DNA of 18,208 bases, taken from assembly GCA_030151135.1 (NCBI GenBank), contig JASLEQ010000030.1, positions 1 to 18,208 on the forward strand. The letters are read 5' to 3'. This stretch comes from Candidatus Sulfotelmatobacter sp. (GTDB taxonomy: Bacteria > Acidobacteriota > Terriglobia > Terriglobales > SbA1). The notes below the pieces were generated by a model, which did not search any database, had not been told where the DNA came from, and saw only the letters and a list, made by a program, of their open reading frames with translations. A program made the translations under genes and the position numbers. Position 1 is the first letter of the stretch. Each line of letters starts with the position of its first letter. This document shows positions 10,001 through 16,486 of this stretch, in pieces.

Positions 10001-10342
10001 GACATGCGAAACATCTTCGCCTTGAGCAGCGTTCTGGAACGCCGCGGAATGGCGGTGCTCACAGCCGGTACGGGACGCGAGGCGATCTCGATTCTTGAAA
10101 CTACGCCCGACGTCGCGATCGTCCTGATGGACATCATGATGCCGGAGATGGACGGATATGCAACGATGCAAGTGATCCGGCAGAACTCCTCGTTCCGGCG
10201 TTTGCCGATCATTGCACTAACAGCGAAGGCTATGAAGGGAGATCGAGAGAAGTGTCTGGAGGCCGGCGCCTCTGAATACCTTGCGAAACCGGTCAATACC
10301 GAGCAGTTGCTTTCAGCGTTACGGATGTGGCTGCATCGATGA
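4028..10342 (+). CDS. Giant soluble poly-HAMP hybrid histidine kinase with three receivers
   Basis: A 2104-residue hybrid kinase without any membrane segment or signal peptide, so cytoplasmic. In order: about three divergent HAMP-like units (residues ~40-180; GDFSVRLPG and [10 protein letters not shown] motifs); eleven 92-residue double-HAMP repeats (181-1192); a GAF domain (~1205-1355); a Gln/Glu-rich coiled coil (~1358-1430); HisKA with the phospho-acceptor H1439 in NMSHELRTP; an HATPase domain with N box N1559, G1 D1600 (DSGIGI) and G2 GGTGLGL 1629-1635; and three receivers with phospho-acceptor Asp at 1766, 1888 and 2035. All kinase motifs look intact. The repeats resemble the linker of fungal group III (Nik1/Os-1) osmosensor kinases, where the HAMP array transmits the stimulus. 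ATG 4028 follows GGAGA at 4018. The gene ends in an ATGA overlap with the next kinase, suggesting translational coupling. The stimulus is unknown; osmotic or envelope stress is inference. Confidence 0.93.
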   Translation: MKRSSVNEVMPGDGAENLAALPKTNGKTKTSQETLELNVILASLQSMRNGDFSVRLPGTWVGLSGKIADTFNEIVAANQHMAQELKRVGQAVGKQGKTRERTRFHESRGDWGEMEVSVNTLVEDLLRPTAEVTRAIAAVAQGDLTQTVRLDVDGRPLEGEFLRSANLVNTMIQQLGVFTAEVTRVAREVGTEGKLGGQAQVPDVAGTWKDLTDNVNLMASNLTGQVRNIAEVATAVASGDLSRKITVDVRGEILQLKEAINTMVDQLRSFASEVTRVAREVGTDGKLGGQAVVPGVAGTWKDLTDSVNAMAGNLTAQVRNIAEVTTAVARGDLSRKITVDVKGEILELKDTINTMVDQLNAFAGEVTRVAREVGTEGKLGGQAQVPGVAGTWKDLTDNVNFMASNLTGQVRNIAEVATAIASGDLSRKITVDVRGEILQLKETLNTMVDQLNRFAGEVTRVAREVGTEGRLGGQANVPGVAGTWKDLTDSVNSMAGNLTGQVRNIAEVTTAVARGDLSRKITVDVKGEILELKNTINTMVDQLNAFAGEVTRVAREVGTDGKLGGQAQVPGVAGTWKDLTDNVNFMASNLTGQVRNIADVATAVARGDLSRKITVDVKGEILELKDTINTMVDQLRSFASEVTRVAREVGTDGKLGGQAVVPGVGGTWKDLTDSVNSMASNLTAQVRNIAEVSTAIASGDLSKKITVNVSGEILLLKETINTMVDQLNAFGAEVTRVAREVGSEGKLGGQAQVPGVAGTWKDLTDSVNSMAGNLTAQVRNIAEVTTAVARGDLSRKITVDVRGEILELKNTINTMVDQLNAFAGEVTRVAREVGTDGKLGGQAQVPGVAGTWKDLTDNVNFMASNLTGQVRNIAEVATAIANGDLSKKITVDVRGEILQLKETLNTMVEQLRSFAAEVTRVAREVGSEGRLGGQANVPGVAGTWKDLTDSVNAMAGNLTAQVRNIAEVTTAVARGDLSRKITVDVKGEILELKNTINTMVDQLNAFAAEVTRVAREVGTEGKLGGQAAVPGVAGTWKDLTDNVNVMAANLTEQVRGIVKVVTAVANGDLTQKLTVNAKGEVAALAETINNMTGTLATFADQVTTVAREVGVEGRLGGQANVPGAAGTWKDLTGNVNLLADNLTNQVRAIAEVATAVTKGDLTRSIQVEASGEVAELKDNINTMIDNLRLTTDRNTEQDWLKTNLARFTGMLQGQRDLATVGRMLLSELAPLVNAQQGVIYQMESEDGGGLVLLSAFADDGDNGHLRQLRIGDGLVGQVAAEKRRMLIADLPDRTVPIRSGLFASVPRNVIVLPVLFEDRVKAVIELASLGTFTASHLAFLEQLTASIGIVLNSIEATMQTEGLLKQSQQLAAELQAQQKELQQTNEQLAQKAQQLAEQNVEVERKNQEIEQARRALEEKAKELALTSKYKSEFLANMSHELRTPLNSILVLGQQLSENPDHNLTPKQVEFARTIHGAGTDLLNLISDILDLSKIESGTVSVEAEEVFFTNLLEMVARPFRHEAENRRLAFEVQSDSNLTRSLVTDSKRLQQVLKNLLSNAFKFTEHGSVKLAVKLAKHGWSEDHPILSGAASVVSFEVADSGIGIPPDKQRIIFEAFQQADASTSRKYGGTGLGLAISRELASLLGGEIQLRSTPGQGSTFTLYLPLTYVGPSATKLSPADLKTQVSSLSISNIVVNERPVEHIPDDRENLQPDEAVLLIVEDDPHYARVLCDLARDKGFKVLVALRGSEALALAREFHPTAVSLDVFLPDMLGWTVLNHLKQDPATRHIPVQMLTLDEDRQHGLARGAFAFVTKPTSHEELDSALARIKQYSAPRRKRLLIVEDNPAEQFTIRELLGHDDIDVIVAATGGEALELVESDTFDCVVLDLRLPDMSGFDILERMRDIPTVKDLPVVVFTGKELSPEEDARLHTLARSVVVKGVESPERLLDETALFLHRIVADLPKEKQTMLDRLHRSDEALVGRKVLVVDDDMRNIFALSSVLERRGMAVLTAGTGREAISILETTPDVAIVLMDIMMPEMDGYATMQVIRQNSSFRRLPIIALTAKAMKGDREKCLEAGASEYLAKPVNTEQLLSALRMWLHR
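4568..7603 (+). repeat. Eleven in-register 276-bp (92-residue) double-HAMP repeats
   Basis: Every repeat starts exactly 276 bp after the previous one: 4568, 4844, 5120, 5396, 5672, 5948, 6224, 6500, 6776, 7052 and 7328, with no indels. Each unit reads [10 protein letters not shown], then [22 protein letters not shown] (divergent HAMP), then [19 protein letters not shown] and INTMVDQL (canonical HAMP). Repeats 1-9 are nearly identical in protein; 10 and 11 are more divergent, as expected at the junction with the effector domains. Two alternating subtypes are visible (DNVN-MASNLTG versus DSVN-MAGNLTA). Confidence 0.97.
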
Positions 10343-12006
10343 GCACAGGTTTCAATGCGGATCTGAGTGGTAAGGTATCCACACCCGCATTTATTAGGCC
10401 CATGAATTCACAGGACAGAGTCAACATCTTGATGGTAGATGATCAGCCGGGCAAACTGCTCAGCTATGAAGCCATCCTGTCCGATCTGGGCGAAAACCTG
10501 ATCAAGACCAGTTCCGCGAAGGATGCGCTCGAGAAACTGCTCAAAATTGATGTTGCTGTTGTGTTGATGGACGTGAGCATGCCTGAAATTGATGGGTTCG
10601 AGCTCGCGGAAATCATTCGGCAACATCCCCGCTTCCAGAAGACTGCGATCATCTTCATTTCCGCGGTACATCTCACCGACCTGGATCGTCTCAAGGGGTA
10701 TCAACATGGCGCCGTAGACTATCTGTCGGTGCCCATTGTGCCCGAAGTGCTGCGCGCAAAGGTGAGGGTATTTGCAGAGCTTCACCGGAAAAATCAGCAA
10801 CTGGAGCGTCTGAATTCCGAACTGGAGCGCAGGGTCGCAGAGCGAACCGTGGAGCTCGAGCATAAAGCCCGCGACCTTGAAAAACTGAATGTCGAATTAG
10901 CCCAAAAGAACCAGGAACTGGATGCGATCGTGCAGACCGCTCCCGACATCATCTTCAGCAGAAATCCGGATGGAAGCAGGGACTACATCAGTGGAAGATT
11001 CTATGAGTACACTGGCGCTTCTCAAGGCTCGGCTTCCGGCTTCGGGTGGCTCGACTATGTCCACCCGGATGACAAGACATACAGTCTTGCTCAGTGGATC
11101 CATTCAGTAGAGACAGGGGAGACTTACGAGTCCGAGTACCGCCTGCGTGGTGCTGATTCACAATACCGATGGTTTCGCGCGCGCGCGGTGCCGTTGCGTG
11201 ATACTCAAGGCGCGCTTCAGAAGTGGTACGGAACCTGCTCCGACATCCACGACAGCAAAGTGCTCGAACAGTCTATCCGCGAGAATGCAATTGAACTGGA
11301 GCGGATGGTTGAGAGTCGCACTGCGGCCCTGAGGCGGCTGTCGAACCGGATGATGACGTTGCAAGACGAGGAGCGCCGCCGGATCGCGCGTGAGATTCAT
11401 GACGGTTTAGGTCAGGAGCTGGCAGCGGCCAAAATGATCCTCGATGGAATTCTCTCGAAGGATTCGTCTCCCGCCATGCAACACGCCTCCATGGAAGCAA
11501 GTCAGTTGGTGGATCGTGCGATCCAACAGGTTCGAACAATCTCACATCTGCTACATCCGCCTTTGCTGGACGAAGTTGGTTTGATCTCCGCTCTGCGCTG
11601 GTTCCTCGAAGGGCTGTCGGACCGGAGCGGCATCAATGTGCGGTTGGATGTGCAGCCGCCTGATTTTTCTCGGCTGAAGTCGGAAGTCGAAACCGCCATC
11701 TTCCGTATCGTGCAAGAGGCTCTGACGAATATGTTCCGCCATTCGGGGGCAAGGAACGGGAACGTCAGTGTTGTGCAGAAAAACGGAACGATTCTGGTTA
11801 CAGTGCAGGATGACGGGAAAGGCATCGAAGAACAGGTTATTCAGTTTAGGCCGGAAAGCGTTGGCGTCGGAATTGGCGGTATGCGCCAGAGAGTGATGGA
11901 ACTGGGCGGAAGCTTGCGCCTCTCAAATGCAAATCCCGGCACGATTGTCGAGGTCATCATCCCGATCGTTCAGCACGAGCGCTCTGGAGTGCAGGTCCCC
12001 GCGTAA
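10339..12006 (+). CDS. Sensor kinase with receiver, PAS and HPK7-type kinase core
   Basis: Starting at ATG 10339, which overlaps the upstream stop codon as ATGA, the product has 555 residues; a GTG at 10327 and an ATG at 10402 are alternatives. Domains: receiver (~22-145) with phospho-acceptor D78 ([13 protein letters not shown]); coiled coil (~148-190); PAS (~192-318; ending in GTCSDIHD); and a NarL/DegS-like HisKA_3 dimerisation domain with H354 in [10 protein letters not shown], followed by an HATPase domain ([26 protein letters not shown]). It has no membrane segment. The position normally held by the conserved receiver lysine is V131 in DYLSVPI. The kinase type normally pairs with a receiver-HTH (LuxR/NarL) regulator, but none is encoded here. 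The tight coupling to the poly-HAMP kinase suggests its receiver takes phosphate from, or is gated by, that protein (inference). Confidence 0.9.
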   Translation: MSTGFNADLSGKVSTPAFIRPMNSQDRVNILMVDDQPGKLLSYEAILSDLGENLIKTSSAKDALEKLLKIDVAVVLMDVSMPEIDGFELAEIIRQHPRFQKTAIIFISAVHLTDLDRLKGYQHGAVDYLSVPIVPEVLRAKVRVFAELHRKNQQLERLNSELERRVAERTVELEHKARDLEKLNVELAQKNQELDAIVQTAPDIIFSRNPDGSRDYISGRFYEYTGASQGSASGFGWLDYVHPDDKTYSLAQWIHSVETGETYESEYRLRGADSQYRWFRARAVPLRDTQGALQKWYGTCSDIHDSKVLEQSIRENAIELERMVESRTAALRRLSNRMMTLQDEERRRIAREIHDGLGQELAAAKMILDGILSKDSSPAMQHASMEASQLVDRAIQQVRTISHLLHPPLLDEVGLISALRWFLEGLSDRSGINVRLDVQPPDFSRLKSEVETAIFRIVQEALTNMFRHSGARNGNVSVVQKNGTILVTVQDDGKGIEEQVIQFRPESVGVGIGGMRQRVMELGGSLRLSNANPGTIVEVIIPIVQHERSGVQVPA

Positions 12007-12022
12007 GGCTGTTTGGTGTCGA

Positions 12023-12472
12023 CTACGCTGCTTTCTTCTGATCAACCCGCTTCGGCACGTTCTGCTCGTCTGCCTTGATCTCCACTTGCTCGTGCTTGAT
12101 GTCCAAACGCAACCTGTTGTAGACGCTCATGTACTGATTGGCCACCCAGACCAGTGCAAAGAAGGCAAGAACGTAGCCACGCCAATCCGGCAGCAGCATT
12201 TTGAACCGGGTGATGATCAAGAAGCCCGCAGTTACGTAATGGCTGAAGCAATATTCACAGGTGAAGAGATAGAAAAATTTCCTGCGTAAAACGTTGGCCG
12301 AACCGGACGATTCGCGCTGGCAGTACTGGCGCGGCTCGCGAAAAACTTCCTCGTGCGTCACCGTCCAGGCGACGCAGGCAATCGGGATTGCCAGAAGAAA
12401 CATCCACGCGACTTGTAATCCCAGTGCCATGAAGATCCGATTGGATGTCAGTGGCGATGATTGTGTCGCCAA
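12023..12472 (-). CDS. Small CxxC-containing membrane protein, function unknown
   Basis: Up to 149 residues. I do not recognise the family with confidence. Hydrophobic segments lie at about 15-38, 77-92 and 97-117. C51 and a C72-E-Y-C75 motif (FYLFTCEYCFSHYVT) sit between the first and second segments and could bind a metal or form a disulfide; the arrangement is reminiscent of small membrane proteins with a C-x2-C motif at a membrane boundary. The C-terminal ~30 residues are charged and probably cytoplasmic. The longest frame uses TTG at 12472 with no clear ribosome binding site; ATG at 12430 would remove 14 residues and start right at the first membrane segment. It lies 12 bp downstream of the FNT-type transporter gene, so the two are probably one operon. 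Its stop is only 16 bp from the convergent kinase stop. Confidence 0.65.
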   Translation of the reverse strand: MATQSSPLTSNRIFMALGLQVAWMFLLAIPIACVAWTVTHEEVFREPRQYCQRESSGSANVLRRKFFYLFTCEYCFSHYVTAGFLIITRFKMLLPDWRGYVLAFFALVWVANQYMSVYNRLRLDIKHEQVEIKADEQNVPKRVDQKKAA

Positions 12473-12484
12473 CTAGCCCGACCA

Positions 12485-13264
12485 TTACGATGCGCGCACC
12501 TGCCCATAATTCAAGAGACTAACGATAAAGACTCCACCGCAGATATTTCCCAGAGTTGCAAATGCGAGCCAATGAAGGTACGTACCGGCGGAGAGTGAGC
12601 CGAATTCTACGCTGGTAAGAATCTCGCAACTGCTCGCGATACAGTGGGCGAAATGTCCAACTCCCACGAGGAACGTCAACAGGTAAATGACGGCCAACTG
12701 TCCAATCGTCCAATGACTAGCGGTGACGGTCCATGCGACGAGGGCGATGAGCCAGCCGCCCACCACGCCGCTCCAAAATATATGCGCCGGTGTCCCCGAG
12801 GTTGCAGCTTCGCCCAGCGCGACCAGTTGTGAGAGGATTTCCGGCTTGAGCGCGGAAGTTCTAGCCGCCAAAAGCGCAAAGAGCCATGCGCCAAAGATGT
12901 TTGCGCAGAAGACGACTGCCCACAGGCGGAACATGCTTCCCAGGTTGCGCCGTTCGTCCAGTACGAGGACGACCGGGTATAGCGTGTTCTCAGTGAAAAG
13001 CTGTGCGCGGCCAATGATCACGGCAATAAATCCCAACGGATAGGCCAAGTATGGAACGAAGTCTCCGGTGGCGCCGCTACCGGCGAGACTCTTGCAGGAC
13101 GCCACGCCGAGGCCGGTAAGACCCATTGTGAGGCCACCAGCAATACCGGAGAAAAGCAGCTTCATCATGGAACGCTGCAATTCTCCGCGCGCATTATCCA
13201 GAGCTGCCTGAAGAATCTCCTGCGCGGTAAACCGGCGTGTCTCTAACTGGGATTCTTCGCTCAT
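12485..13264 (-). CDS. Formate/nitrite transporter (FNT) family membrane channel
   Basis: A 259-residue integral membrane protein with about six hydrophobic segments, the normal length and layout for FNT channels (FocA/NirC/YfdC), which move small monovalent anions such as formate, nitrite or hydrosulfide across the inner membrane. Visible family features are the N-terminal amphipathic stretch (AALDNARGELQRSMMKLLFSG), the GRAQLFTENTL segment (85-95) at the place of the first re-entrant loop, and FAHCIAS with H207 at the place of the central pore histidine. The GRAQLFTEN wording is closer to the YfdC-like branch than to FocA or NirC, so the substrate cannot be named. ATG 13264 has GAGG about 11 nt upstream. 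The CxxC membrane protein gene follows after 12 bp. Confidence 0.85.
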   Translation of the reverse strand: MSEESQLETRRFTAQEILQAALDNARGELQRSMMKLLFSGIAGGLTMGLTGLGVASCKSLAGSGATGDFVPYLAYPLGFIAVIIGRAQLFTENTLYPVVLVLDERRNLGSMFRLWAVVFCANIFGAWLFALLAARTSALKPEILSQLVALGEAATSGTPAHIFWSGVVGGWLIALVAWTVTASHWTIGQLAVIYLLTFLVGVGHFAHCIASSCEILTSVEFGSLSAGTYLHWLAFATLGNICGGVFIVSLLNYGQVRAS

Positions 13265-13398
13265 CTACGAAAGCGCCTCAGGAAATCTTCCTCATCACGG
13301 TTTATTACGACGAACTCTACACAATCTCACCGATGCTGATTGCTGAATGTTGTCGTTAGAGTGGGGAACTATTGGACGGGCACTGTCCTTTGGGAGTG

Positions 13399-13433
13399 AC
13401 TGCACACGGCGGCCCTCGTCGGGCCTTTGCAGT
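13399..13433. other. Nested inverted repeat between two minus-strand genes
   Basis: ACTGCA (13399-13404) pairs with TGCAGT (13428-13433), and inside it GGCCC (13411-13415) pairs with GGGCC (13421-13425). Just beside it, CGCCCTTGC (13451-13459) pairs with GCAAGGGCG (13474-13482). Both lie in the 231-bp gap downstream of the DUF1328 gene. Neither is followed by a T tract on either strand, so terminator function is weak; they may be mRNA structure. Confidence 0.35.
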
Positions 13434-13495
13434 TTGACCGACTTGGAAGCCGCCCTTGCCCGTCCTTTGACAAGCAAGGGCGAAGCGACCTCGAG

Positions 13496-13666
13496 TTAGC
13501 GTGCCGCACCCCGTGCAAAATGCGTGATCAGCGAGATCAAGAAAAGAACCAGGAAGATCACGAAAAGAACCTTGGCGATCCCGGCAGCAGCAACCGCTAC
13601 ACCGGCGAACCCCAGCACTCCCGCGATCAACGCGATTACCAGAAAGACTAACGCCCAATAAAGCAT
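13496..13666 (-). CDS. DUF1328-type 56-residue membrane protein
   Basis: Read from the minus strand: ATG at 13664-13666, stop TAA at 13496-13498, 56 codons. The product starts [20 protein letters not shown] and continues with an Ala-rich [13 protein letters not shown] stretch and a second hydrophobic segment, ending HFARGAAR. The MLYWA start, the [12 protein letters not shown] middle and two membrane helices match the DUF1328 (YtjA-like) family of small membrane proteins of unknown function. AGGAGG lies 6 nt upstream of the start, a near-ideal ribosome binding site. It is too short for a 60-codon cutoff and is easily missed. The gene is divergent from the SYLF gene across a 411-bp gap. Confidence 0.9.
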   Translation of the reverse strand: MLYWALVFLVIALIAGVLGFAGVAVAAAGIAKVLFVIFLVLFLISLITHFARGAAR

Positions 13667-14077
13667 GCTTTTCCTCCTGAGGCTTTACGCCACTCAGGGA
13701 GGATAGGAATCTGCGGGAATGATAAACATCCGGTGGAACACCCAAATGACCGGCGATTACTCTGTAACTCAGCGCTGATAACTTTCTGTTTAAGGAAGGA
13801 GCAGGTGCCGATCCGTCCCAGAGGATCGGCACCCGCTTGGGGGGCGTTGTGTCGAGTAGAGATTGCAGATTATTTATTCCATCTCGAGCTCACAATAGGG
13901 TGAAGTCTGTAGAAATGGCGTGTGTTCCCAAGTGGTCCCCAGCTAGGGCGGTTCTCGGGAAAGATATGCCTCCTCGTACTGCCTCCGCCGGATATGAGCC
14001 ATCCCTGCTCACCAGTTACGGTATGCCCAGACTATAAAAAGCGTGTGTGCTGAACTTGAGCACTGAGTGAGGAAAAA
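13667..14077. promoter_or_regulatory. 411-bp divergent intergenic region with perfect hairpin
   Basis: It lies between the divergent DUF1328 and SYLF genes and must supply both promoters. An 11-bp perfect inverted repeat (GGTGCCGATCC at 13804-13814 with GGATCGGCACC at 13823-13833, 8-nt loop) is the only strong structure. Read on the minus strand it is followed by TGCTCCTTCCTT, a poor terminator tail, and no gene ends there. A TATAAA occurs at 14033-14038 without a matching -35 element. A short plus-strand frame at 13837-14037 has no family resemblance and no clear ribosome binding site, so I do not call it. Confidence 0.4.
13804..13833. repeat. Perfect 11-bp inverted repeat (orphan hairpin)
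   Basis: The two 11-base arms are perfectly complementary with an 8-base loop (GTCCCAGA). It sits about 140 bp upstream of the DUF1328 start and 245 bp upstream of the SYLF start. No T tract follows on the plus strand. It could be a regulator binding site, a dispersed intergenic repeat or part of a leader RNA. Confidence 0.55.
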
Positions 14078-14836
14078 ATGAGACCACTGTCTTCCGCATT
14101 GCCGAGATGTCTCCTGGTATTGAGCATTTGCGTGTTGTGTGCCGGTGTCAGCTGGTCAGCTGACGAAAAAGGATCCGATATTGACAAGCGGATTGACAAT
14201 TCCGCGAAGGTGCTGGACGAGATTATGTCCGTAAAGGACAAGGCCATTCCGGACAAGGTAATGAAAGATGCCAAATGCATCGCCGTAATTCCGTCGATGG
14301 TCAAAATTGCCGTTGGGTTCGGCGGCAGTCACGGGAAGGGCGTGGCTACTTGCCGCACTGCTTCCGGTGCATGGAGCGCCCCTGCCCCGGTCACGATCAC
14401 TGGCGGAAGCTGGGGATTGCAGCTGGGCGGACAAGCCGTGGATCTCATCATGGTTGTTATGAATCAGTCGGGAATGGATCACCTGCTCTCAAGCAAATTT
14501 AAGCTTGGAGCTGATGCATCCGCTGCGGCCGGCCCAGTCGGTCGGGACGCAGGTGCCGATACCGATATCAAGATGCGCTCTGAGGTGCTGACCTATTCAC
14601 GCGCCCGTGGTCTCTTTGCGGGAGTTGATCTGAATGGAGCGTCGCTGACGCAAGACAAAGACGAAACCCGCTTGCTCTAGGGCAAATTCGTGCCGTTCTC
14701 GGACATTCTTGACGGCAAGGTCGAACCGACTGCCTCCAGCAGGCCGTTCCTCTCGGCTGTGCGCAAGTACTCTGAGCAAGCCAAGCAATCGAACAACGTA
14801 ATGCCATCGGGATCGGAAACGATCGCTGAGCGGTAA
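14078..14836 (+). pseudogene. SYLF (Ysc84/DUF500) lipid-binding protein interrupted by in-frame TAG
   Basis: The frame starts at ATG 14078 behind TGAGG (14068-14072). It has a signal peptide (RPLSSALPRCLLVLSICVL, SWSA-DE at about 25-29) and a SYLF domain: VLDEIMSVKDKAIPDKVM, AKCIAVIPSMVK, GFGGSHGKGVATCR, GGSWGLQLGGQAVDLI, then the SYLF-typical EVLTYSRARGLFAGVDLNGAS. At residue 201 the codon is TAG (14678-14680), so the encoded product stops at 200 residues. The same frame stays open for 51 more codons after it, ending at TAA 14834-14836. That tail begins GKFVPFSDILDG and continues with PFLSAVRKYS, which reads as the normal end of a SYLF domain. In the family this place usually holds Tyr (LYG), one base from TAG. 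The product may be truncated yet functional, read through, or dead; a sequencing error is possible. SYLF proteins bind phospholipids or phosphoinositides in eukaryotes; the bacterial role is poorly known. Confidence 0.82.
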
Positions 14837-14910
14837 CCGAACTGTAGAAACACTTTTGGAAGGGCTCGCTGTAAAGACACACCAACTTCAAACGTCGTCA
14901 ACGAGGAACT

Positions 14911-15063
14911 ATGTACACGATTTTAATGGTGGTGCTGATTCTCTTGTTACTCGGTGCTTTGCCAACCTGGCCATACAGCCGCTCTTGGGGATACTACCCG
15001 AGCGGAGGATTGGGGCTTGTCGTAGTCATCGTGCTCGTCCTGCTCCTTGCCGGCCGGTTGTAA
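14911..15063 (+). CDS. DUF3309-type 50-residue membrane protein
   Basis: ATG 14911 to TAA 15061-15063 encodes 50 residues. The product starts MYTILMVVLILLLLGALPTW, followed by PYSRSWGYYPSGGLGL and a second hydrophobic helix ending in AGRL. The GALPTWPYS-x-WGY-PSGGLG core is the signature of DUF3309 mini membrane proteins, whose function is unknown. GAGGA at 14903-14907 is a well placed ribosome binding site. It lies 74 bp after the end of the SYLF frame and is closed by a strong terminator, so SYLF and DUF3309 may form one transcript. It is too short for a 60-codon cutoff. Confidence 0.92.
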   Translation: MYTILMVVLILLLLGALPTWPYSRSWGYYPSGGLGLVVVIVLVLLLAGRL

Positions 15064-15101
15064 GTGGGCAAAGAACTGAAAGTGTAGAAAGTTAAATCGT
15101 G

Positions 15102-15133
15102 GTGGTGGGACGAAAAAGTCCCGCCACTTTTTT
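15102..15133 (+). terminator. Rho-independent terminator after the DUF3309 gene
   Basis: GTGGTGGGAC (15102-15111) pairs with GTCCCGCCAC (15118-15127) with one G-T wobble. A 6-nt loop GAAAAA separates the arms, and six T residues follow at 15128-15133. Confidence 0.92.
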
Positions 15134-15257
15134 AAATCCGCTCAGTAGCAACAAAAATGGCAAAGACGCGATCAGATCAAGGGTAGACAGCAAGCGACCC
15201 TTCTATCAATCGTGAAATGGTGGAAGGCCACTAGTAACAGTTTCGTGAGGAGCGAGC

Positions 15258-16232
15258 ATGTCGAGTCATCAAAATTCTGCCTACAACGGAGAAACTGTAT
15301 TCCGTATCCCTCCGCGATCAGCACCGGGCGTCCGTTACGCATCTGATGTCAGAAGAATGCGGCCGCCGGTCTCACAAGTTCGTCCAAGAATTGCGCAAGC
15401 GCCTGATGAAATTTGGGGACGCTATAACAATTATCGAACGAATGGAGTGGCGGTCTCGGCGGCAATTCACATTGCTGTCATTGGACTTCTGCTCAGTGGG
15501 ATCTTCGTCAGCCATCAGATCATTCAGAAGCCCACCCACGAAACTGTGACCCTGATAGCACCTACGCCTGATTCCTATGCGCTACCCGTAGCCAAGAAGG
15601 TTATCAGCGGCGGCGGTGGCGGCGGAAGTCATGACGTATTGCCGGCGCCGAAAGGACATCCGCCCAAGGTAGCGATGCAGCAGATAACACCGCCTACCAT
15701 CGTGATGCACAATGAACGGCCGAAACTAACGGCCGAGGCGACTGTCGTTGCGCCTCCTCAAGTGCATCTGGCAGACAATCACATTCCGACAATGGGCCTT
15801 GCGAATGCTCCCGTCATGCCCGCTGCGCCTCCGTCGAATGGTGTTGGTTCAGGTGGTGGAATTGGATCGGGTTCGGGCGGAGGACTTGGAGTCGGACACG
15901 GTCCTGGAATTGGAGCAGGTAGCGGTGGCGGCATCGGAGGAGGGGTTTACAAAGTTGGCGGCGGGATCTCAGCCCCGACTGCAATTTCCGCACCCGATCC
16001 GGACTACACGGAAGAAGCGCGCCGCGCGAAGAAACAAGGAACCTGCGTTCTTTGGCTGATCGTGGATTCAGCGGGACATCCTCGAGATGTGAAGGTAATT
16101 CGTGGTCTCGGCTTCGGTCTGGATGAAAAAGCTATGCAGGCCGTCAAGGAATGGAAGTTTCAGCCCGCCCTGAAAGATGGTCGGCCAGTAGATGTTCAGA
16201 TCAGCGTCCAGGTGGAATTCCACTTGTACTGA
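15258..16232 (+). CDS. TonB-family protein with glycine-rich linker
   Basis: A 324-residue protein. A cytoplasmic, Arg/Pro-rich N-terminus (1-62) precedes one membrane segment (about 64-86, VSAAIHIAVIGLLLSGIFV). Next comes a Pro-rich periplasmic stretch, two glycine-rich stretches (118-123 and about 195-237, repeated G-S-G-G-G-I-G units) and a TonB C-terminal domain (about 245-324). The latter shows DYTEEARRAKKQGTCVLWLIVD, then GFGLDEKAMQAVKEWKFQPA and DGRPVDVQISVQVEF, typical of TonB-type domains that contact outer-membrane receptors. TonB normally transmits proton-motive force from ExbB/ExbD; neither is encoded here. A ribosome binding site (GAGGAGCG) precedes ATG 15258. It has a clean terminator, so it is probably a single-gene transcript. 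The Gly-rich linker replaces the usual Pro-Lys/Pro-Glu rod. Confidence 0.88.
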   Translation: MSSHQNSAYNGETVFRIPPRSAPGVRYASDVRRMRPPVSQVRPRIAQAPDEIWGRYNNYRTNGVAVSAAIHIAVIGLLLSGIFVSHQIIQKPTHETVTLIAPTPDSYALPVAKKVISGGGGGGSHDVLPAPKGHPPKVAMQQITPPTIVMHNERPKLTAEATVVAPPQVHLADNHIPTMGLANAPVMPAAPPSNGVGSGGGIGSGSGGGLGVGHGPGIGAGSGGGIGGGVYKVGGGISAPTAISAPDPDYTEEARRAKKQGTCVLWLIVDSAGHPRDVKVIRGLGFGLDEKAMQAVKEWKFQPALKDGRPVDVQISVQVEFHLY

Positions 16233-16286
16233 GAGAAACTGTCGGTTTGCTACCCTACAAACCGGAAATTCGCAGTTCAACACTGC

Positions 16287-16315
16287 AAATCCGCACTTCG
16301 GTGCGGATTTTTTTT
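16287..16315 (+). terminator. UUCG-tetraloop terminator after the TonB-family gene
   Basis: AAATCCGCAC (16287-16296) and GTGCGGATTT (16301-16310) form a perfect 10-bp stem capped by a TTCG tetraloop. The 3' arm runs into eight T residues (16308-16315). A weaker 7-bp stem lies just upstream (CGGTTTG 16243-16249 with CAAACCG 16258-16264). Confidence 0.95.
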
Positions 16316-16327
16316 GTAGGTTTTCGG

Positions 16328-16374
16328 CCCCTTAGGTTCCGGAGAGCTTAGTCCTTACATACTCTCCTAAGGGG
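16328..16374. promoter_or_regulatory. Long inverted repeat in the leader of the sigma factor gene
   Basis: CTCTCCTAAGGGG (16362-16374) is complementary to CCCCTTAGG (16328-16336) plus AGAG (16343-16346), with a six-base bulge (TTCCGG) in the left arm and a 15-nt loop. It lies about 110-160 bp before the GTG start of the ECF sigma gene, between the upstream terminator and the start. It could be an operator or an mRNA structure; no T tract follows. Confidence 0.45.
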
Positions 16375-16486
16375 GTTTACAGATGTGACCCGATAGAAGA
16401 GAAACGGCTAATTCCCTACTCTGACACCAGTTCGCGTGCGTTTCCAGGCGAACCAACTCTAGCAAGTCGGTGTAAGGAGGCCAAAC

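Noticed and set aside
9430..10296. 288-codon minus-strand open frame opposite the receiver domains.
   Set aside because: Ser/Arg-rich composition typical of an antisense shadow in GC-rich DNA; the plus-strand receivers are unambiguous.
12255..12485. TAATG restart at the FNT stop, opening a 76-codon frame.
   Set aside because: The frame quickly becomes low-quality and overlaps the CxxC membrane protein, whose frame has proper membrane helices.
13735..13760. GGAAC followed about 16 bases later by CGATT-like sequence, resembling a general-stress sigma (EcfG-type) promoter.
   Set aside because: The -10 half does not match, and that sigma system belongs to alphaproteobacteria.
13356..13832. 158-codon minus-strand frame spanning the DUF1328 gene.
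   Set aside because: It overlaps the DUF1328 gene in another frame, starts within the orphan hairpin and has no recognisable domain.
13837..14037. 66-codon plus-strand frame in the DUF1328-SYLF intergenic region.
   Set aside because: No family resemblance, no clear ribosome binding site and an odd composition.
14033..14038. TATAAA as a -10 promoter element for the SYLF gene.
   Set aside because: No matching -35 element at 16-18 bp; a single hexamer is not enough.
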